A DNA stretch of 64,000 nucleotides from Rhizobium sp. SL42 (GTDB taxonomy: Bacteria > Pseudomonadota > Alphaproteobacteria > Rhizobiales > Rhizobiaceae). The first letter of the stretch is position 1. Each line of letters begins with the position of its first letter. Location of the stretch: positions 1,006,001 to 1,070,000 of the forward strand of contig NZ_CP063397.1 of the NCBI RefSeq assembly GCF_021729845.1. The letters run 5' to 3'. Shown here one piece after another: positions 45,653 through 55,185 of the stretch. Under the pieces are notes generated by a model. That model did not search any database. It was not told the origin of the DNA and saw nothing but the letters and a program-made list of their open reading frames with translations. The translations under genes and the position numbers were made by a program.

Positions 45653-46210
45653 TCACTGCTTTTTCTGCGATTTAGGGTCGAGCTGGATCTGTACCCGTCC
45701 ACCACAGCTGTCGAGCTTGGCTTGGCCGGATGTCATCTGGACGGTCAGCTTGCAGCCCACGAATACGTTCTGGCCTTCCGAGAGTACAACACGGTCGCCT
45801 TCCAGCACGAACACCTGCTTCGTCATGTCGAAGAAGCCCTTGTCCGCCGTTGCCTGCTGGGTGCCGGACGACAGGAAGACCTTCTCCATCACATCGATCT
45901 TTTCGATGTCGGCATTGCCCTGGGTAACGCTTGCGCCTTCGCCGCGATAAAAGACCGTCATCGCGCCTGCCTGCAATGTGGTCGCGCCCTGCACGACTTT
46001 GACATTGCCGGTGAAGAAAGCCTTCTTTTCCTGCTCGCGAATTTCCAGCGCGTCGCTTTCGATCTGGATTGGCTGGTCATTGGAAAGCTTCATGCCGTCC
46101 ATCTGGCTGCTCTTTGCCTGAGCGAAGGCCGAAGTCGATACGCAGGACATAAGGCCGAGCAGCAACACGTGGCCGGCGATGAAAAGCTTCGGGGAGCGGC
46201 TAGAAATCAT
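45653..46210 (-). CDS. lptA: LPS-transport periplasmic protein LptA (OstA-like)
   Basis: LptA forms the periplasmic bridge carrying LPS to LptD. The 185-aa protein has a signal peptide (ISSRSPKLFIAGHVLLLGLM, end near CVSTSAFAQA), then the OstA jelly-roll repeats (IESDALEIREQEKKAFFTGN, ATTLQAGAMTVFYRG, VLEGDRVVLSEGQNVFVG). Its start overlaps the lptC stop by four bases (ATGA). Confidence 0.93.
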   Translation of the reverse strand: MISSRSPKLFIAGHVLLLGLMSCVSTSAFAQAKSSQMDGMKLSNDQPIQIESDALEIREQEKKAFFTGNVKVVQGATTLQAGAMTVFYRGEGASVTQGNADIEKIDVMEKVFLSSGTQQATADKGFFDMTKQVFVLEGDRVVLSEGQNVFVGCKLTVQMTSGQAKLDSCGGRVQIQLDPKSQKKQ

Positions 46211-46890
46211 GGTTTGGCGGCTTCCATTGACCCGTTTTTACGCAGCGCCGACGGCTCAATATTGACCCGTACATCGCCTGCGAATGTGATTGTTCGCCCC
46301 TTATCCGTTATATTGAGCGACTTCGCAACAATCGAAGCGCCCTTGGTCTGGATTGCGACGGGATCCGAGGTTTCCATCGTGCCGCCCTTGATATTCAGGC
46401 GTGCCGACTGGAACTGGGCATCGAGGCCGCTGTTGAGGTTTAGCGTAAATGGCTTGTCGAGGTTCAAGAATTCGGAACCGCGGTCGAAGATGCCGCCGAT
46501 TGCCTCGACACGGGCAATGATCTTCTCATTCACCGGCACAGCAGCAGCGATCGTCTCGAGCGCAATGATGTTCGGGTTCTTGATGTCCTGCAACGCCCGC
46601 TCGGCGCGCATCGAATAGCTGACGCCATCGGCATTGCGGCCGGAAATGGCGGGCTTTTCCATCACGACCTTGCCGTTTTCAATCTTGGCCGAAGCGATCT
46701 CGAGGTTTTCCGGCAGATAGGCGCGGACGATCGATACGCCGATGAACATGAAGGATATCAGTGCCGCGCCGACCGGCAAAAGCACCTTGAGGCGCCGTAC
46801 GCGGGTCGAATGGCTTGCAGCCTTGCGATAGGCAATCGCCCCAGGCGACTGCCCGGCGGCCTGCGCACTATCGTCTGTCCGTTGCAACAT
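46207..46890 (-). CDS. lptC: LPS export inner-membrane protein LptC
   Basis: LptC is the bitopic inner-membrane protein passing LPS from LptB2FG to LptA. The 227-aa sequence has one membrane segment after a basic N-terminus (LLPVGAALISFMFIGVSIV), then the periplasmic beta-jellyroll (SYSMRAERALQD and later). It is the first gene of lptC-lptA-lptB. Confidence 0.9.
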   Translation of the reverse strand: MLQRTDDSAQAAGQSPGAIAYRKAASHSTRVRRLKVLLPVGAALISFMFIGVSIVRAYLPENLEIASAKIENGKVVMEKPAISGRNADGVSYSMRAERALQDIKNPNIIALETIAAAVPVNEKIIARVEAIGGIFDRGSEFLNLDKPFTLNLNSGLDAQFQSARLNIKGGTMETSDPVAIQTKGASIVAKSLNITDKGRTITFAGDVRVNIEPSALRKNGSMEAAKP

Positions 46891-47202
46891 GAGGAAAATC
46901 CGTCTGATTGAGCGCGCATCGTATCGATGACGTCGCCCGGAGCCGACGTTTCGCATTTAAATCCGTGAATGCCAATATGGATTTTCACACGCCAATTACA
47001 AGTTTGCATGGCGATGGGGCCAATTTGCGACCGATGGAGGCATAAGCCAAAATTGGCGGTAGCGGTCCGCCTGCATTTGTGATTTCTGTCATAGCCTTCG
47101 CAATTGCTGGATCTTGCGGTTAAGTTGTTCCTTGACTGGGCTTTTTTGGTTTGGCAACGTTAGCGGCGATCGGAACATTTGAGAAATTCAGGGGGAGCGC
47201 GC

Positions 47203-47505
47203 GTGATTAAATCGGAACTTGTGCAGATTGTCGCGGCCCGCAATCCGCATCTCTATCACCGGGATGTCGAAAACATCGTCAACGCCGTGCTGGATGAGAT
47301 CACTGACGCGCTCGCAGGTGGCAACCGCGTCGAACTTCGCGGTTTCGGTGCATTTTCCGTCAAAAACCGTCCCTCCCGCTCCGGCCGCAATCCGCGGACC
47401 GGCGAAACCGTCTTCGTCGAGGAGAAGTGGGTGCCGTTCTTCAAGACGGGCAAGGAGCTTCGCGAGCGTCTGAACCCCGGCATGGGCGATGAAGACGACG
47501 ATTGA
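47203..47505 (+). CDS. ihfB: Integration host factor subunit beta
   Basis: IHF-beta bends DNA with its alpha partner, aiding recombination and sigma-54 promoters. The 100-aa protein starts with GTG ([14 protein letters not shown]), preceded by GGGGGAG, and has the DNA-arm signature [20 protein letters not shown] with [13 protein letters not shown]. It has an acidic end (GDEDDD). It is followed after 96 bp by the LapA-like gene. Confidence 0.96.
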   Translation: MIKSELVQIVAARNPHLYHRDVENIVNAVLDEITDALAGGNRVELRGFGAFSVKNRPSRSGRNPRTGETVFVEEKWVPFFKTGKELRERLNPGMGDEDDD

Positions 47506-47601
47506 TCGTTCGACCGGATTGAAAAAGTCGACCCGGTGATTAACTTGGGTGGCGTAGGCGCCATGTCCTGACATGGCGAACAAATCGCAGGGAGTGCCGC
47601 C

Positions 47602-47946
47602 ATGGTCCGGAAACTGTTCACGCTAGTGGTCTTCATTCCGCTTGGTATTCTGTTGATCGTCCTGGCCGTTGCCAACCGGCAGTCCGTCAGCCTGGCACTC
47701 AATCCGTTCAATCCTGCCGACCAGGCACTTTCACTTTCGGCCCCCTTGTTCGTGCTGCTGATCCTTGCCGTCATTCTCGGCGTCGTGATCGGTGCCGTTG
47801 TCACCTGGTTCTCGCAGAGCAAGTATCGCAAGCGGGCCCGCAACGAGAGCCGTTCTGCCCAGCGTTGGCAAGCGGAAGCAGACCGCCACAAGACCCGGGC
47901 CGAGCAGATCGCCGGCAGTTCCCTGCCGTCGATCGCATCGAAGTAG
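47602..47946 (+). CDS. LapA-domain (DUF1049) membrane protein
   Basis: A 114-aa protein with two membrane segments (residues about 4-24 and 50-72), typical of the LapA/DUF1049 family that in E. coli acts in LPS assembly with LapB. The end is a basic cytoplasmic coil (YRKRARNESRSAQRWQAEAD). It follows ihfB, a common rhizobial order. Confidence 0.85.
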   Translation: MVRKLFTLVVFIPLGILLIVLAVANRQSVSLALNPFNPADQALSLSAPLFVLLILAVILGVVIGAVVTWFSQSKYRKRARNESRSAQRWQAEADRHKTRAEQIAGSSLPSIASK

Positions 47947-48052
47947 GCATATCGGGGCCGACTTCAGCCAATTGTCCTCAAAATCGCTTTTCGCACCTCT
48001 GCTGGAATGATATGGGCAGCGCCACAAGAGCACGCACCCACGGATAGATGAC

Positions 48053-49225
48053 GTGAAAAACAAGGAACGCCGCCCCGGTGGAAAGCCGCCGGCAGGCACC
48101 ACGGCGAGAGCCGATCGCGCCCAGGGCGGCAAGCCGGGCGGCAAGCCAGCGAAGGCAAAGCCGGCCGGCGCAAACTACGACCGGCCGCCGCGTCGCGACG
48201 ATCAGAAGTCGCGCCCGGCAAAGCTTTCTGCACCGTCTTATAACGCTCGCGACGCGCAGGTTGAAACCGTCGCAACTGAGCCCGTGCGCCCCTTGATGCT
48301 GCGCAGTGGCGAGCGGCCGGCCGAGCGCGTTCCGTTGATTCTGGAATCGTCTGGCGCTGGCGATTTCCATCTGATCGACAGCGGCGATGGCCTGAAGCTT
48401 GAGCAATACGGTCCCTACCGCATTGTCCGCCCGGAGGCGCAGGCGCTGTGGCCGAGGGCCCTGCCGGCCCATGTCTGGGATAATGCAACGGCAATTTTCA
48501 CTGGCGACACGGACGAAGACGGCATGGGGCGCTGGCGGTTCCCCAGCGAGGCGCTCGGTGAAACCTGGCCATTGTCGCTCCTAGGTGTCGATTTTCTGGG
48601 TCGCTTTACCGCTTTTCGCCATGTTGGCGTCTTTCCCGAGCAGATTGCCCATTGGGCATGGATGAAGAGCCAGATCGAGCAGGCCGGACGTCCGTTGAAG
48701 GTGCTCAACCTGTTTGGCTACACAGGTGTCGCCTCCCTGGTTGCCGCAGCAGCCGGTGCCGAAGTCACCCATGTCGATGCTTCGAAGAAAGCGATCGGCT
48801 GGGCGCGGGAGAACCAGTCTCTGAGCCGCCTCGACAAGGCGCCGATCCGCTGGATCTGCGAGGATGCGATGAAATTCATCCTGCGTGAGGAGCGTCGTGG
48901 CAACCAGTACGATATCATCCTGACCGATCCGCCGAAATTCGGTCGTGGCCCGAATGGTGAAGTCTGGCACCTGTTTGAGCACCTGCCTCTCATGCTCGAT
49001 ATCTGCCGCGAGCTACTGTCGCCGAAGGCGCACGGTCTGGTGCTGACCGCCTATTCGATCCGCGCCAGCTTCTATTCGATCCATGAACTGATGCGCGAGA
49101 CCATGCGCGGCAAGCGTGGCCTGGTGGAATCCGGCGAACTGGTCATCCGCGAAGCGGGCCTCGACGGCAAGACGCCGGGCCGGGCGCTTTCAACTTCTCT
49201 CTTTAGCCGCTGGGTGCCGAAATGA
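48053..49225 (+). CDS. Class I SAM-dependent RNA methyltransferase (RlmI/YccW-like)
   Basis: A 390-aa protein with a basic, low-complexity N-terminal tail of about 75 residues (proline/lysine-rich), then a substrate-binding part and a methyltransferase domain. The SAM motif is VLNLFGYTGVASLVAAAAGA and the NPPY-like catalytic segment reads DIILTDPPKFGRG. It resembles methyltransferases of the RlmI group, here probably acting on rRNA, though the exact target base is not known. The frame opens with GTG at 48053; the start position is uncertain because the tail has no family match. It overlaps the next methyltransferase gene by four bases. Confidence 0.85.
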   Translation: MKNKERRPGGKPPAGTTARADRAQGGKPGGKPAKAKPAGANYDRPPRRDDQKSRPAKLSAPSYNARDAQVETVATEPVRPLMLRSGERPAERVPLILESSGAGDFHLIDSGDGLKLEQYGPYRIVRPEAQALWPRALPAHVWDNATAIFTGDTDEDGMGRWRFPSEALGETWPLSLLGVDFLGRFTAFRHVGVFPEQIAHWAWMKSQIEQAGRPLKVLNLFGYTGVASLVAAAAGAEVTHVDASKKAIGWARENQSLSRLDKAPIRWICEDAMKFILREERRGNQYDIILTDPPKFGRGPNGEVWHLFEHLPLMLDICRELLSPKAHGLVLTAYSIRASFYSIHELMRETMRGKRGLVESGELVIREAGLDGKTPGRALSTSLFSRWVPK

Positions 49226-50082
49226 CGGATGATTTCAGACAGGAAGGCGCGCGTCGCGTCGGCCAGGTGAAGGAAGTCACGAGCCTTGCCAATCCGATCG
49301 TCAAGGACATCAAGGCACTGTCGCAAAAGAAGAGCCGCGACGAAAGCCGCACCTTCCTCGCCGAAGGCCTGAAACTGGTCATCGACGCGCTTGAACTGGG
49401 TTGGACGATCCGTACCCTGGTCTACGCTAAGGCTGGCAAGGGCAAGCCGCTGGTCGAAAAGGTTGCTGCCCGCACGATCGCCTCCGGCGGCCTCGTGCTG
49501 GAGGTCAGCGAGAAGGTCATGTCGGCAATCACCCGGCGCGACAATCCGCAGATGGTATCGGCCGTCTTCGAGCAGCGCTGGACGTCGCTCAGGGACGTTG
49601 CGCCGATCGAGGGCCAGACCTGGGTCGCGCTTGACCGCGTCCGCGATCCCGGCAATCTCGGCACGATAGTCCGCACCGCCGATGCAGCCGGCGCCTCCGG
49701 CGTCATCCTCGTCGGCGACTGTACAGATCCGTTTTCGCTGGAAACCGTCCGTGCCACCATGGGCTCGATGTTTGCGGTGCCGCTGATCAAGGCGACGCCG
49801 GCAGACTTCCTCAAATGGAAAAAAGGATCCGGTGCCCGCCTCGTCGCCACCCATCTGGCCGGTGCGGTCGACTACCGCACGATCGATTATCGCTCCAAGC
49901 CCGTCATCCTGTTGATGGGCAACGAGCAGTCCGGCCTGCCGGATGAACTCGCCGAGGCCGCTGATGCGCTGGCTCGCATCCCGCAGGTCGGCATGGCGGA
50001 TTCGCTCAATCTGGCTGTTGCAACCGGCGTCATGCTGTTTGAGGCGCGACGTCATATGCTCAAGCTGGATGGGGCGAACTAA
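49222..50082 (+). CDS. SpoU/TrmH-family RNA methyltransferase
   Basis: A 286-aa SPOUT-class RNA 2'-O-methyltransferase. An N-terminal L30e-like substrate-binding part (RDESRTFLAEGLKLVIDAL) precedes the knotted SAM domain with DRVRDPGNLGTIVRTADAAG, GSMFAVPL and the NEQSGLP and DSLNLAVATGVMLFEARR signatures. It could modify rRNA or tRNA (TrmH or RlmB-like). It is translationally coupled to the preceding methyltransferase (ATGA overlap). Confidence 0.92.
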   Translation: MTDDFRQEGARRVGQVKEVTSLANPIVKDIKALSQKKSRDESRTFLAEGLKLVIDALELGWTIRTLVYAKAGKGKPLVEKVAARTIASGGLVLEVSEKVMSAITRRDNPQMVSAVFEQRWTSLRDVAPIEGQTWVALDRVRDPGNLGTIVRTADAAGASGVILVGDCTDPFSLETVRATMGSMFAVPLIKATPADFLKWKKGSGARLVATHLAGAVDYRTIDYRSKPVILLMGNEQSGLPDELAEAADALARIPQVGMADSLNLAVATGVMLFEARRHMLKLDGAN

Positions 50083-50577
50083 GTGATGTTGGCTGCATTC
50101 AACCGACCGGTGCCGGTCGCGATCTTCATCATCGCGGCGCTGATCCTCGATCAGGCGATCAAATATGCGGTCGAGATCTATCTGCCGCTGCACGAACTGG
50201 TGCCGGTCGTCCCCTATCTAGGACTGTATCGCACCCACAATCTCGGTGTCGCCTTCTCCATGCTGTCGGATGCGGACGGCTGGTTTATCGTCGGGCTGCG
50301 CCTGCTGATCGTCGCCTTCGTCGTGTGGCTCTGGCGCAAGACGGGGCCGGATCATCACTTTGCTCATCTCGGCTTCGCGATGATCATAGCCGGTGCCTTC
50401 GGGAATCTGGTCGATCGTTTCGTCTATGGCCATGTCGTCGATTACATTCTTTTCTACACCCAGACATGGTCATTCGCCGTTTTCAATCTGGCCGATAGCT
50501 TCATCACGCTGGGCGCTTTCTGCATCCTGATCGACGAGATTATCACCCATCGGAAAGCCAAGCCGCGCGGGGAGTGA
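50083..50577 (+). CDS. lspA: Lipoprotein signal peptidase (signal peptidase II)
   Basis: LspA cleaves prolipoproteins after lipid attachment, an aspartate protease of the inner membrane with four membrane segments. The 164-aa protein has the two catalytic aspartates in [10 protein letters not shown] and [11 protein letters not shown]. The GTG at 50083 immediately follows the methyltransferase stop (ATG at 50086 is an alternative). It ends close to olsB. Confidence 0.95.
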   Translation: MMLAAFNRPVPVAIFIIAALILDQAIKYAVEIYLPLHELVPVVPYLGLYRTHNLGVAFSMLSDADGWFIVGLRLLIVAFVVWLWRKTGPDHHFAHLGFAMIIAGAFGNLVDRFVYGHVVDYILFYTQTWSFAVFNLADSFITLGAFCILIDEIITHRKAKPRGE

Positions 50578-50663
50578 GCGGTCCGGGTGGCCCGCCGATG
50601 TGTCACTGTCCTGTCGCAGATTCGTGGTTTATGGCGCGGGAAAACGAAGCCGGATTTGTCGCG

Positions 50664-51542
50664 ATGAGCGTAGAACTAGTCGAATGTGGATCACTCCTTG
50701 ATCAGACGCGCGCACCTGCCACGGCGCGGGCTGCGCTCAACCCTGGCCTTCTCGGCCGCATTGGTTCGCTGGAAACCCGGCTTGCGCGCACCGAGCGGGA
50801 GATCGATGCGGCCCAGGCCGTGCGCTACCGTGTCTTTGTCGAGGAAATGAAGGCCCAGATCAGCCCGGAAGGCGCGCGTCGAGAGCGTGAAGTCGATGCC
50901 TGGGACGCGCTTTGCGACCATCTTCTGGTTCTGGACCGTTCCATCGAAGGCGACGCCGAAGACCAGATTGTCGGGACCTATCGTCTTCTGCGCCACGAGG
51001 TCGCTATCGCCCATGGCGGTTTCTACTCGGGCTCGGAGTTTGCCATCGGTGAATTGCTCGACCGCCATCCGGACAAGCGCTTCATGGAACTTGGCCGGTC
51101 CTGCGTCCTGCCCGAATATCGCACCAAGCGCACCGTTGAACTTCTGTGGCAGGGTTGCTGGGCCTACGCCCTGCAGCACCGGGTTGACGGAATGTTCGGT
51201 TGCGGTTCCTTCCCCGGCATCCGACCGGAAGAACACGCGCTGGCTTTGTCCTTCCTGCATCAGAATGCGGTCGCCAAGGGTGAGTGGGCGGTCAGCGCCC
51301 GTCCCGAACTGCACCGTGAAATGGACCTGATGCCATCGGAAGCGATCAATGCGCGACGCGCTCTGTCGGCCATGCCGCCCCTGATCAAGGGGTATCTGCG
51401 TCTGGGGGCGATGGTCAGCAATGGTGCGGTTGTCGATCATGCTTTCAACACGACCGACGTGCTGATTGTCCTGCCGATCGCCAGCATTTCAGACCGCTAC
51501 GTCAATTATTATGGTGCCGACGCCGGGCGGTTTGCCAGCTGA
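50664..51542 (+). CDS. olsB: Ornithine-acyl[ACP] N-acyltransferase
   Basis: OlsB transfers a 3-hydroxyacyl group from ACP to ornithine, the first step of ornithine lipid synthesis, typical of rhizobia under phosphate limitation. The 292-aa GNAT-related protein shows AAQAVRYRVFVEEMKAQ, the DHLLVLD motif, the FYSGSEFAIGELL and FMELGRSCVLPEYRTKRTV segments and an internal FGCGSFPGI. The ATG at 50664 is preferred to frame-internal upstream ATGs (50631) because it gives the family length. It runs on the same strand as lspA with 87 bp between. Confidence 0.9.
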   Translation: MSVELVECGSLLDQTRAPATARAALNPGLLGRIGSLETRLARTEREIDAAQAVRYRVFVEEMKAQISPEGARREREVDAWDALCDHLLVLDRSIEGDAEDQIVGTYRLLRHEVAIAHGGFYSGSEFAIGELLDRHPDKRFMELGRSCVLPEYRTKRTVELLWQGCWAYALQHRVDGMFGCGSFPGIRPEEHALALSFLHQNAVAKGEWAVSARPELHREMDLMPSEAINARRALSAMPPLIKGYLRLGAMVSNGAVVDHAFNTTDVLIVLPIASISDRYVNYYGADAGRFAS

Positions 51543-51757
51543 CACAGAATGCTCTGCGGCTTTGCCATGTTGGAGCGGGCGGGCAGTGCCCGCCTTTCGG
51601 CTATGCGTGCCGTTGGAACTTCCGCGGGTAGTGGCAGATCGGCGAGTTCGCGCAGGGACATGGCGTGGATATCCGGGTGACTGAGCGGGTCTTGTTGCCA
51701 TGCCGGCGCGGATCGGCCGTTGCCCGAGAATACGAATTTCCAGAAAAACTTGAACAT
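51509..51757 (-). CDS. Possible small hypothetical protein
   Basis: An 82-aa frame starting MFKFFWKFVFSGNGRSAPAW with GGAAAGG suitably placed upstream. It has an aromatic N-terminal helix and a proline-rich remainder. It overlaps the olsB 3' end by 34 bases on the opposite strand and is divergent from the LysR gene. No family is recognised, so it may be spurious. Confidence 0.35.
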   Translation of the reverse strand: MFKFFWKFVFSGNGRSAPAWQQDPLSHPDIHAMSLRELADLPLPAEVPTARIAERRALPARSNMAKPQSILCQLANRPASAP

Positions 51758-51872
51758 CACAATGCCTTTCCGGCAGAGATTGACGCCGATAGGATTTTTG
51801 ATCGTCTGATTTTCGGGAAGATGGCGGCGAAATTCAATTGAGATTTCCGCTGCCTCGTTTTAGTTTTTCTAT

Positions 51873-52805
51873 ATGCGAAATCTCAATCGGATCCATTTGA
51901 ACGGACTGCGGGCGGTTGAGGCGGTAAAGCGCCTCGGGTCGTTGCAGGCGGCTGCAGATGAACTGGGCGTGTCGATCGGAGCTGTCAGCCAGCAGGTCAT
52001 CAAGACGGAACAGCAGATGGGGTCTGCCCTTTTCGAAAGGACCAGTCGTGGCATGGTGCCGATCGATGCGGCTGCAGAAATCCTCGCGCGGCTGTCGGAC
52101 GGTTTTCGCCAGCTGTCCGGTGCGGTGGCGCTGGCGGAACGCGGGGACGACAAGGTCTTGACGATTTCCGTTGCGCCGGTGTTTGCTGCGCGCTGGCTGG
52201 TTCACCGGGTCGCGGCCTTTTCCGAACGCTTCCCAGACATCAGCCTGCGCATCGATGCCAATGACCGGCTGACGGATGCCGCGCAGACCGATGTCGATCT
52301 TCGGATCCGCGTCGGTCGCGGACACTGGCAGGGCTTCAAATCGGAGTTGATCCTTGAGCAGCGGATCGTCCCCGTTTGCACGCCGGGTATGGCTGAAGGA
52401 CTGAAGGGGCCGGAGGATCTTCTGCTCTTGCCGAAGATCATTGATGGTCGGGCCATGTTCGACTGGGATGTCTGGCTATCGGCAGCTGGCCTTGACGGAG
52501 GAGAAATCCGGGCACGCCACACCTTCAGCGAAGCCTCCCTCTGCCTTGATGCGGCAATTGCGGGCCAGGGCGTCATGCTTGCCTGGCAGACGCTCGCCTC
52601 GCATCAGCTGCAACACGGCCAGCTGATCGCGCCTTTCGGCCCGGCGGTGAAGACAGGTTTCGGCCACTATTTCGTTGCCGGCGAAAATGTCAGGCGCAGC
52701 GAAAAGGTCGAGAAATTCAAGCGCTGGCTGCGTAGCGAACTGGCTGAGGATATGGAGCGGCTTGCGCAAGCCGCTCCGGTTTTTGCTCAGGCACCGGCAT
52801 TGTAG
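51873..52805 (+). CDS. LysR-family transcriptional regulator (GcvA-like)
   Basis: A 310-aa LysR-type regulator. The N-terminal winged HTH reads GSLQAAADELGVSIGAVSQQVIKTEQQMG, and the effector domain begins near ISVAPVFAARWLVHRVAAF, a segment shared with the GcvA group. The end lies 19 bases inside the end of the convergent malic enzyme gene. The target genes are unknown; the small opposing frame at 51509 and upstream region may be involved. Confidence 0.92.
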   Translation: MRNLNRIHLNGLRAVEAVKRLGSLQAAADELGVSIGAVSQQVIKTEQQMGSALFERTSRGMVPIDAAAEILARLSDGFRQLSGAVALAERGDDKVLTISVAPVFAARWLVHRVAAFSERFPDISLRIDANDRLTDAAQTDVDLRIRVGRGHWQGFKSELILEQRIVPVCTPGMAEGLKGPEDLLLLPKIIDGRAMFDWDVWLSAAGLDGGEIRARHTFSEASLCLDAAIAGQGVMLAWQTLASHQLQHGQLIAPFGPAVKTGFGHYFVAGENVRRSEKVEKFKRWLRSELAEDMERLAQAAPVFAQAPAL

Positions 52806-55072
52806 GCAGCAATCGCCGCCATATTGACGATATCGCTGTCCTTGGCGCCGATTTGGGCAATCTGGACCGATTTTTCCAGGCCGACCAGCAGTGGCCCCAT
52901 CACGGTCAGCCCGCCCAGTTCCTGCAGCATCTTGGTCGAGATCGCCGCTGAGTGAATGGCCGGCATGACGAGCACATTGGCCGTGCCCGACAGGCGGCAG
53001 AACGGATATTGTTCCATCCTGTGGCTGTTGAGCGCCACGTCCGCCCCCATCTCTCCATCATATTCGAAATCGACATGGCGGTTGTCGAGGATCTTCACGG
53101 CTTCACGCAGGCGTTCGGAGCGTTCGCCGGTCGGATGCCCGAATGTCGAATAGGCAAGCAGCGCCACGCGCGGCTCGAGCCCGAGGCGGCGTGCCACTCC
53201 TGCCGATTCTTCGGCGATATCAGCCAGCTCCTCAGCGGTCGGCATGTCGTGCACGGCTGTATCGGCAACCAGGATGGTGCGGCCGCGCGCCAGCGCCAGC
53301 GAAATGCCGATCACCCTGTGGCCGGGTGCCGTGTCGATGCAACGGCGCACATCCTCGAGCGCAGTCGAGTAGTTGCGCGTCGTACCAGTCACCATCGCAT
53401 CGGCATCGCCAAGGGCCACCATGCAGGCGGCGAAATGGTTGCGGTCGGTATTGATCAGGCGCTGAGCATCGCGGTGCAGATAGCCCTTTCGCTGCAGGCG
53501 GGCATAGAGATATTCGGTATAGGCATCCACGCGGGTCGAGACGCGGGCATTCACGACCTCGATGCCCGGCCGATCGAGATCAATGCCGGCCCGTTCCGCA
53601 GTTGCCTTCAAGGGCTCGTCGCGACCCAGCAGAATGGCGGTGCCCAGCCCCTGGTTGGCAAACGCGATGGCCGCGCGCATGACCTGCTCTTCCTCGCCTT
53701 CTGCAAAGACCACCCTCTTCGGATGACTGCGCACATGCTCGTAAATGCGCTGGGTAGCGGCCGCGATCGGGTCGCGGCGAGCAGACAGTTCATGGGCATA
53801 GGCACCGAGATCGTCGATCTCCTTTCGTGCAACCCCGGTTTCCATCGCCGCCTTGGCGACTGCGACCGGTATCGCGGAGATGAGACGCGGATCGAAGGGA
53901 ACGGGAATGATGTATTGCGGGCCAAAGCGCGGACGCTGCCCCTGATAGGCGGCTGCCACGTCGTCAGGCACATCCTCGCGTGCCAGTTCGGCAAGCGCAC
54001 GCACCGCGGCGATCTTCATCGCATCGTTGATCTGGCTGGCGCGCACATCGAGCGCCCCGCGGAAAATGTAGGGGAAGCCAAGAACATTGTTCACCTGGTT
54101 CGGATAGTCCGAACGCCCCGTCGCCATGATCGCGTCGTCGCGGATCTCGGCAACTTCTTCCGGCGTGATTTCCGGGTCGGGATTGGCCATCGCGAAGATG
54201 ATCGGGTTCGGTGCCATGGATGCGACCATTTCGGCAGAGAAGGCGCCCTTTTGCGACAGGCCGAACACCACGTCCGCGCCTTCCATCGCTTCCTTCAGCG
54301 TCCGGCGGTCGGTCTTCACCGCATGGGCCGACTTCCACTGATTCATGCCCTCGATGCGGCCCTGGGAGATCACGCCCTTGGTGTCGCAGAGGATGATGTT
54401 ATCGCTATTGAAGCCCATCGCCTTGATCAGCTCGATGCAGGCGATCGCGGCTGCTCCCGCGCCGTTGCAGACAAGCTTGGTCGTCTTGAAGTCGCGGCCG
54501 GTGAGTTCCAAGGCATTGATCAGTCCGGCTGCTGCAATGATCGCAGTACCGTGCTGATCGTCATGAAACACGGGGATGTCCATCAGCTCGCGCAGGCGGC
54601 TTTCGATGATGAAGCAGTCGGGCGCCTTGATGTCTTCGAGATTGATGCCGCCGAAAGAGGGGCCTAGATAGCGCACGCAGTTTATGAACTCGTCGACGTT
54701 TTCAGTGTCGACCTCAAGATCGATGCTGTCGACATCGGCGAAGCGCTTGAACAGGACGGACTTGCCCTCCATCACCGGCTTGGAGGCCAGCGCACCGAGA
54801 TTGCCGAGACCGAGGATGGCGGTGCCGTTCGATATGACCGCGACCATGTTGCCGCGCGTCGTGTAGTCATAGGCCGTTGCCGGGTCTGCGGCGATGGCTT
54901 TGACCGGCACGGCGACACCCGGTGAATAGGCAAGCGACAGGTCGCGTTGCGTGGCCATCGCCTTGGTCGGCGTGATTTCCAGCTTGCCGGGGCGGCCTTG
55001 CGAGTGGAAATCGAGCGCTTCCTGTTCGGTGACCGAAACGCGCGTGCGAACTGTTTTCTTGTCGATCGGCAT
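52787..55072 (-). CDS. tme: NADP-dependent malic enzyme with phosphotransacetylase-like domain
   Basis: A 761-aa bacterial-type malic enzyme that oxidatively decarboxylates malate to pyruvate. The malic domain (residues about 20-430) has [33 protein letters not shown], the [12 protein letters not shown] active-site segment and the NAD(P)-loop [16 protein letters not shown]. The C-terminal part (about 440-760) resembles phosphate acetyltransferase but is usually catalytically silent and regulatory. Adjacency to mutS and glnD matches the rhizobial tme locus, which favours the NADP-preferring form; cofactor preference is not proven here. Confidence 0.92.
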   Translation of the reverse strand: MPIDKKTVRTRVSVTEQEALDFHSQGRPGKLEITPTKAMATQRDLSLAYSPGVAVPVKAIAADPATAYDYTTRGNMVAVISNGTAILGLGNLGALASKPVMEGKSVLFKRFADVDSIDLEVDTENVDEFINCVRYLGPSFGGINLEDIKAPDCFIIESRLRELMDIPVFHDDQHGTAIIAAAGLINALELTGRDFKTTKLVCNGAGAAAIACIELIKAMGFNSDNIILCDTKGVISQGRIEGMNQWKSAHAVKTDRRTLKEAMEGADVVFGLSQKGAFSAEMVASMAPNPIIFAMANPDPEITPEEVAEIRDDAIMATGRSDYPNQVNNVLGFPYIFRGALDVRASQINDAMKIAAVRALAELAREDVPDDVAAAYQGQRPRFGPQYIIPVPFDPRLISAIPVAVAKAAMETGVARKEIDDLGAYAHELSARRDPIAAATQRIYEHVRSHPKRVVFAEGEEEQVMRAAIAFANQGLGTAILLGRDEPLKATAERAGIDLDRPGIEVVNARVSTRVDAYTEYLYARLQRKGYLHRDAQRLINTDRNHFAACMVALGDADAMVTGTTRNYSTALEDVRRCIDTAPGHRVIGISLALARGRTILVADTAVHDMPTAEELADIAEESAGVARRLGLEPRVALLAYSTFGHPTGERSERLREAVKILDNRHVDFEYDGEMGADVALNSHRMEQYPFCRLSGTANVLVMPAIHSAAISTKMLQELGGLTVMGPLLVGLEKSVQIAQIGAKDSDIVNMAAIAAYNAGA

Positions 55073-55185
55073 GTTTCCCCTCAGCTTGTTGTGGGCAGCT
55101 GCGTTGTCGTCCGCCCATCATGTTGTTTTTCTGCAGTGCAGGTCGTTAGTGTTGCACGACTTTATCATCAAGAAAACATTGGCCA

